Shown piece after piece: positions 5,222-6,860 of a stretch of DNA of 6,860 nucleotides. The position numbers and the translations under genes were made by a program. The number at the start of each line of letters is the position of its first letter. Position 1 is the stretch's first letter. Below the pieces are notes generated by a model. It made no database searches, had not been told where the DNA came from, and saw only the letters and a program-made list of their open reading frames with translations. This DNA comes from an uncultured Veillonella sp. (lineage in GTDB: Bacteria > Bacillota > Negativicutes > Veillonellales > Veillonellaceae), in the NCBI RefSeq assembly GCF_938010505.1, contig NZ_CALLVP010000126.1:1-6860 (forward strand), given 5' to 3'.

Positions 5222-6340
5222 TTGCAAGTGCAAGACATTCTTGCAAAAGACCTTGTCGGCGATGAATGGCTGACCGAGGAGGAACTAAGATTTCTCATGT
5301 CTGTAACTGATGAAGAACAGTTGCAGTTAATATATAAAAAGGCCTACGAAGTAAAGGCAAAATACGTAAAGCCTGTAGCGTATTATCGTGGCCTCATCGA
5401 GTTCTCGAACCGATGCATTAAAAATTGTAATTACTGCGGTATTCGTCGTGAAAATGACAAGGCGGAACGTTTTGATATGAATCGCGAAGACATTATCATG
5501 ATGGCGCAGTGGGCATACGACCATGAATATGGCTCCATTACACTCCAATCTGGTGAACGCTGTGATGATGCCTTTGTAGACTATGTTGTGGATTTAATTC
5601 GCGACATTAAATCCATCGGTGATGGTTCTCTTGGCATAACGATGTGTGTAGGGGAACAAAGCGAAGAGGCGTACCGCCGCATGCGTGAAGCTGGTGCAAG
5701 TCGTTATTTATTACGCATTGAAACAACTAATACAGATTTATACCATAAAATTCATCCTCGTGATGAATTGCACTCCTTTGAGACGCGCGTAGAATGCTTA
5801 CGTCGTTTACGCCGCGTAGGCTTTCAAGTTGGCACAGGTGTTATGATTGGCCTACCCGGTCAAACAGAAGATGATCTCGTAAATGATATCTTGTTTTATC
5901 GAGATATGGATATCGACATGATCGGTATGGGTCCTTATGTAGTACATCACGATACGCCACTAGGTCAAGAAGCATTGGCGATGGGCATCGATGACGAAGC
6001 AGGTAAATTGCGCCGCGTTCAACTGGGGCTTAAGATGATTGCGTTGACTCGTTTATTCTTGAAAGACGTAAACATTGCAGCAACCACTGCATTACAAGCA
6101 CTAGATAAACTAGGCCGCGAAAAAGGCTTGGCCGCAGGGGCGAATATTCTCATGCCTATCATCACTATTCCTGAACACCGTGCAAAATATTTGCTATATG
6201 ATAACAAGCCATGCGTAGACGACAATGCAGAACAATGTAAAGACTGCTTGACGCGACGCGTAATGTCCATCGGTGACACCGTAGGTTGGAAACAAAATGG
6301 GGACTCTAAACACTATGGCAAACGGACGGGAGAATTTTAG
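5222..6340 (+). CDS. hydE: [FeFe]-hydrogenase maturase HydE, radical SAM enzyme
   Basis: HydE works with HydG and HydF to build the diiron subcluster of the H-cluster. Numbered from the TTG at 5222 (372 aa): N-terminal helical part 1-50; RGLIEFSNRC (56-65) leading into the radical SAM motif C65-x3-C69-x2-C72 (CIKNCNYC) with following GIRREN; LQSGE (108-112), LRIETTN (164-170) and GLPGQT (210-215) along the TIM barrel; and a C-terminal C331-x7-C339-x2-C342, the same spacing as the optional second Fe-S cluster site of Thermotoga maritima HydE. An in-frame ATG at 5204 would add six residues and overlap yaaA by 14 bases, but it has no Shine-Dalgarno. AAAGGAAG (5207-5214) sits 7 bases before the TTG, so I prefer the TTG, which leaves 4 bases after the yaaA stop. 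Biotin synthase and PylB are relatives, but the RGLIEFSN motif and cysteine pattern favour HydE. No hydF, hydG or hydrogenase gene is in view. Confidence 0.92.
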   Translation: MQVQDILAKDLVGDEWLTEEELRFLMSVTDEEQLQLIYKKAYEVKAKYVKPVAYYRGLIEFSNRCIKNCNYCGIRRENDKAERFDMNREDIIMMAQWAYDHEYGSITLQSGERCDDAFVDYVVDLIRDIKSIGDGSLGITMCVGEQSEEAYRRMREAGASRYLLRIETTNTDLYHKIHPRDELHSFETRVECLRRLRRVGFQVGTGVMIGLPGQTEDDLVNDILFYRDMDIDMIGMGPYVVHHDTPLGQEALAMGIDDEAGKLRRVQLGLKMIALTRLFLKDVNIAATTALQALDKLGREKGLAAGANILMPIITIPEHRAKYLLYDNKPCVDDNAEQCKDCLTRRVMSIGDTVGWKQNGDSKHYGKRTGEF

Positions 6341-6393
6341 TTTTCTCTGTTTAGCTGATTCATGTATCGTATGATGTGCTTTGGGTTAGTATT

Positions 6394-6546
6394 ACCTACA
6401 TATAGATGGGGCCCCGTTATATAGCGACAACTTAATTAAAAAAGACGGTCTATACTTGCTTGCTCCTCGTTCTTGATGTCGCGGCACAAGTACAGACCGT
6501 CTTTTTTATAACTTTGTGAGAGAACTAGTCCCATCTATATATAGGT
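6394..6546. repeat. 153-bp imperfect palindrome downstream of hydE
   Basis: Outer arms ACCTACATATAGATGGG (6394-6410) and CCCATCTATATATAGGT (6530-6546) match over 17 bp with one mismatch, and one G-T plus one G-C pair extend them inward. A middle pair GTTATA (6416-6421)/TATAAC (6507-6512) and the terminator hairpin (6438-6507) are nested inside, so the whole could fold as one long interrupted stem. It holds no ORF. This is the shape of a MITE-type element or a structured RNA domain. No clear target-site duplication is visible at its ends. Confidence 0.6.
6438..6507 (+). terminator. Long intrinsic terminator ending the yaaA-hydE operon
   Basis: AAAAAAGACGGTCT (6438-6451) pairs perfectly with AGACCGTCTTTTTT (6494-6507). 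After one mismatch TACTTG/CAAGTA (6453-6458 with 6487-6492) continues the stem, and TGC/GCA (6460-6462 with 6484-6486) adds three more pairs. The apical region is about 21 bases. A-run on the left and T-run on the right make it potentially bidirectional. It is longer than the other terminators here and lies about 100 bases after the hydE stop. Confidence 0.88.
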
Positions 6547-6643
6547 TTACGAATAAATCTTTATTAATAGATCCTTAAGTTCATTATAAACATAGAAATA
6601 CTAAAATTATTTAGGAATAGGAGGAAAGTTGTCGAAACTATAG

Positions 6644-6697
6644 ATGGCTAGTATTGCAATATTAGTTATACTCTGTATGGTTACGGTACTCTTCTAA
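6644..6697 (+). CDS. Possible 17-aa hydrophobic micro-ORF
   Basis: ATG to TAA encodes MASIAILVILCMVTVLF, hydrophobic almost throughout and long enough for one short membrane helix. A strong AGGAGG (6619-6624) is 19 bases upstream, too far for direct use, but it is well placed (4 bases) for a TTG at 6629 that reads only MSKL and stops at TAG (6641-6643), immediately before this ATG. Reinitiation is thus conceivable. A terminator follows at 6756. No promoter is convincing. It could equally be chance in AT-rich DNA or the remnant of a lost gene. Confidence 0.25.
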   Translation: MASIAILVILCMVTVLF

Positions 6698-6755
6698 GTC
6701 CTTATTGGTAAATTTGAGTCTTTATTCATCAAATAATAGATTGAAGAATTATATT

Positions 6756-6799
6756 AATCCTCTTTTTGGAGAAATTTTTCTCAGAAAAAGAGGATTTTT
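6756..6799 (+). terminator. Intrinsic terminator in the tail region
   Basis: AATCCTCTTTTT (6756-6767) pairs perfectly with AAAAAGAGGATT (6785-6796). Inside, GAGAA/TTCTC (6769-6773 with 6778-6782) extends the hairpin, and T-run 6795-6799 follows. No ordinary gene lies between it and the hydE terminator, so it implies a short transcript from 6547-6755, or it is left over from a lost gene. Confidence 0.85.
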
Positions 6800-6844
6800 C
6801 TATTATAGTGTCGAAATGTATTAGCAAAGCCGTAATTTGCCAGT

Positions 6845-6851
6845 AAGGAGG
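6845..6851 (+). promoter_or_regulatory. Ribosome binding site of a gene starting just past the window
   Basis: AAGGAGG at 6845-6851, with 9 bases to the window end and no start codon after it, predicts a + strand gene beginning at or just after base 6861. Its promoter is not obvious in 6800-6844. Confidence 0.6.
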
Positions 6852-6860
6852 CGATTCCAA

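Noticed and set aside
6644..6697. Type I toxin peptide
   Set aside because: At 17 aa it is shorter than known type I toxins, with no charged tail and no visible antisense RNA promoter; kept only as a low-confidence micro-ORF.
1..6860. CRISPR array, insertion sequence or phage genes
   Set aside because: No regularly spaced repeats, transposase, integrase or phage-type proteins were seen on either strand.

Overview
The window looks like chromosomal DNA from an anaerobic or microaerophilic, low-GC, diderm Firmicute of the Negativicutes, most probably Veillonella or a close relative. This is inferred from three things: a secreted SLH plus charged-helix protein of the kind that starts Negativicutes outer-membrane porins, an [FeFe]-hydrogenase maturase (HydE), and strong AGGAGG-type ribosome binding sites with intrinsic terminators. 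No 16S gene is present to settle it. All recognised genes are on the + strand.

Left part (1-1501): the 3' part of cysK (O-acetylserine sulfhydrylase, cut by the window edge), then cysE (short-form serine acetyltransferase), closed by a strong terminator. Together they make cysteine from serine and sulfide. CysE ends in isoleucine, as needed to dock into CysK.

Middle part (1502-3760): dps (ferritin-like miniferritin) has its own consensus promoter, an 18-bp perfect palindrome at the predicted transcription start and a structured leader. A tRNA-Ser(GCU) gene follows with its own promoter and terminator. Next come a 40-base stem structure of unknown role, a promoter, and two genes that both look like reduced versions of larger ones: a 249-aa signal peptide/SLH/charged-helix protein that stops where a porin barrel would begin, and a 126-aa remnant of an NRAMP (MntH-type) metal transporter in which the first membrane helix is joined directly to the last three. 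A UUCG-loop terminator ends this unit.

Right part (3761-6507): a three-gene operon of a conserved-looking protein of unknown function, yaaA (peroxide-stress/iron protein) and hydE (radical SAM enzyme for the H-cluster). The genes overlap or nearly abut. The leader carries a CsoR-like inverted repeat and a hairpin whose 3' arm can also pair with the Shine-Dalgarno sequence. The operon ends in an unusually long terminator nested inside a 153-bp imperfect palindrome.

The tail (6341-6860) has no ordinary gene. It holds the palindrome, a possible 17-codon hydrophobic micro-ORF, another terminator, and a ribosome binding site at the edge that announces a further + strand gene. The shared theme of dps, yaaA, hydE and the lost NRAMP gene is iron/manganese and oxygen stress in an organism with oxygen-sensitive iron-sulfur enzymes; that link is inference.
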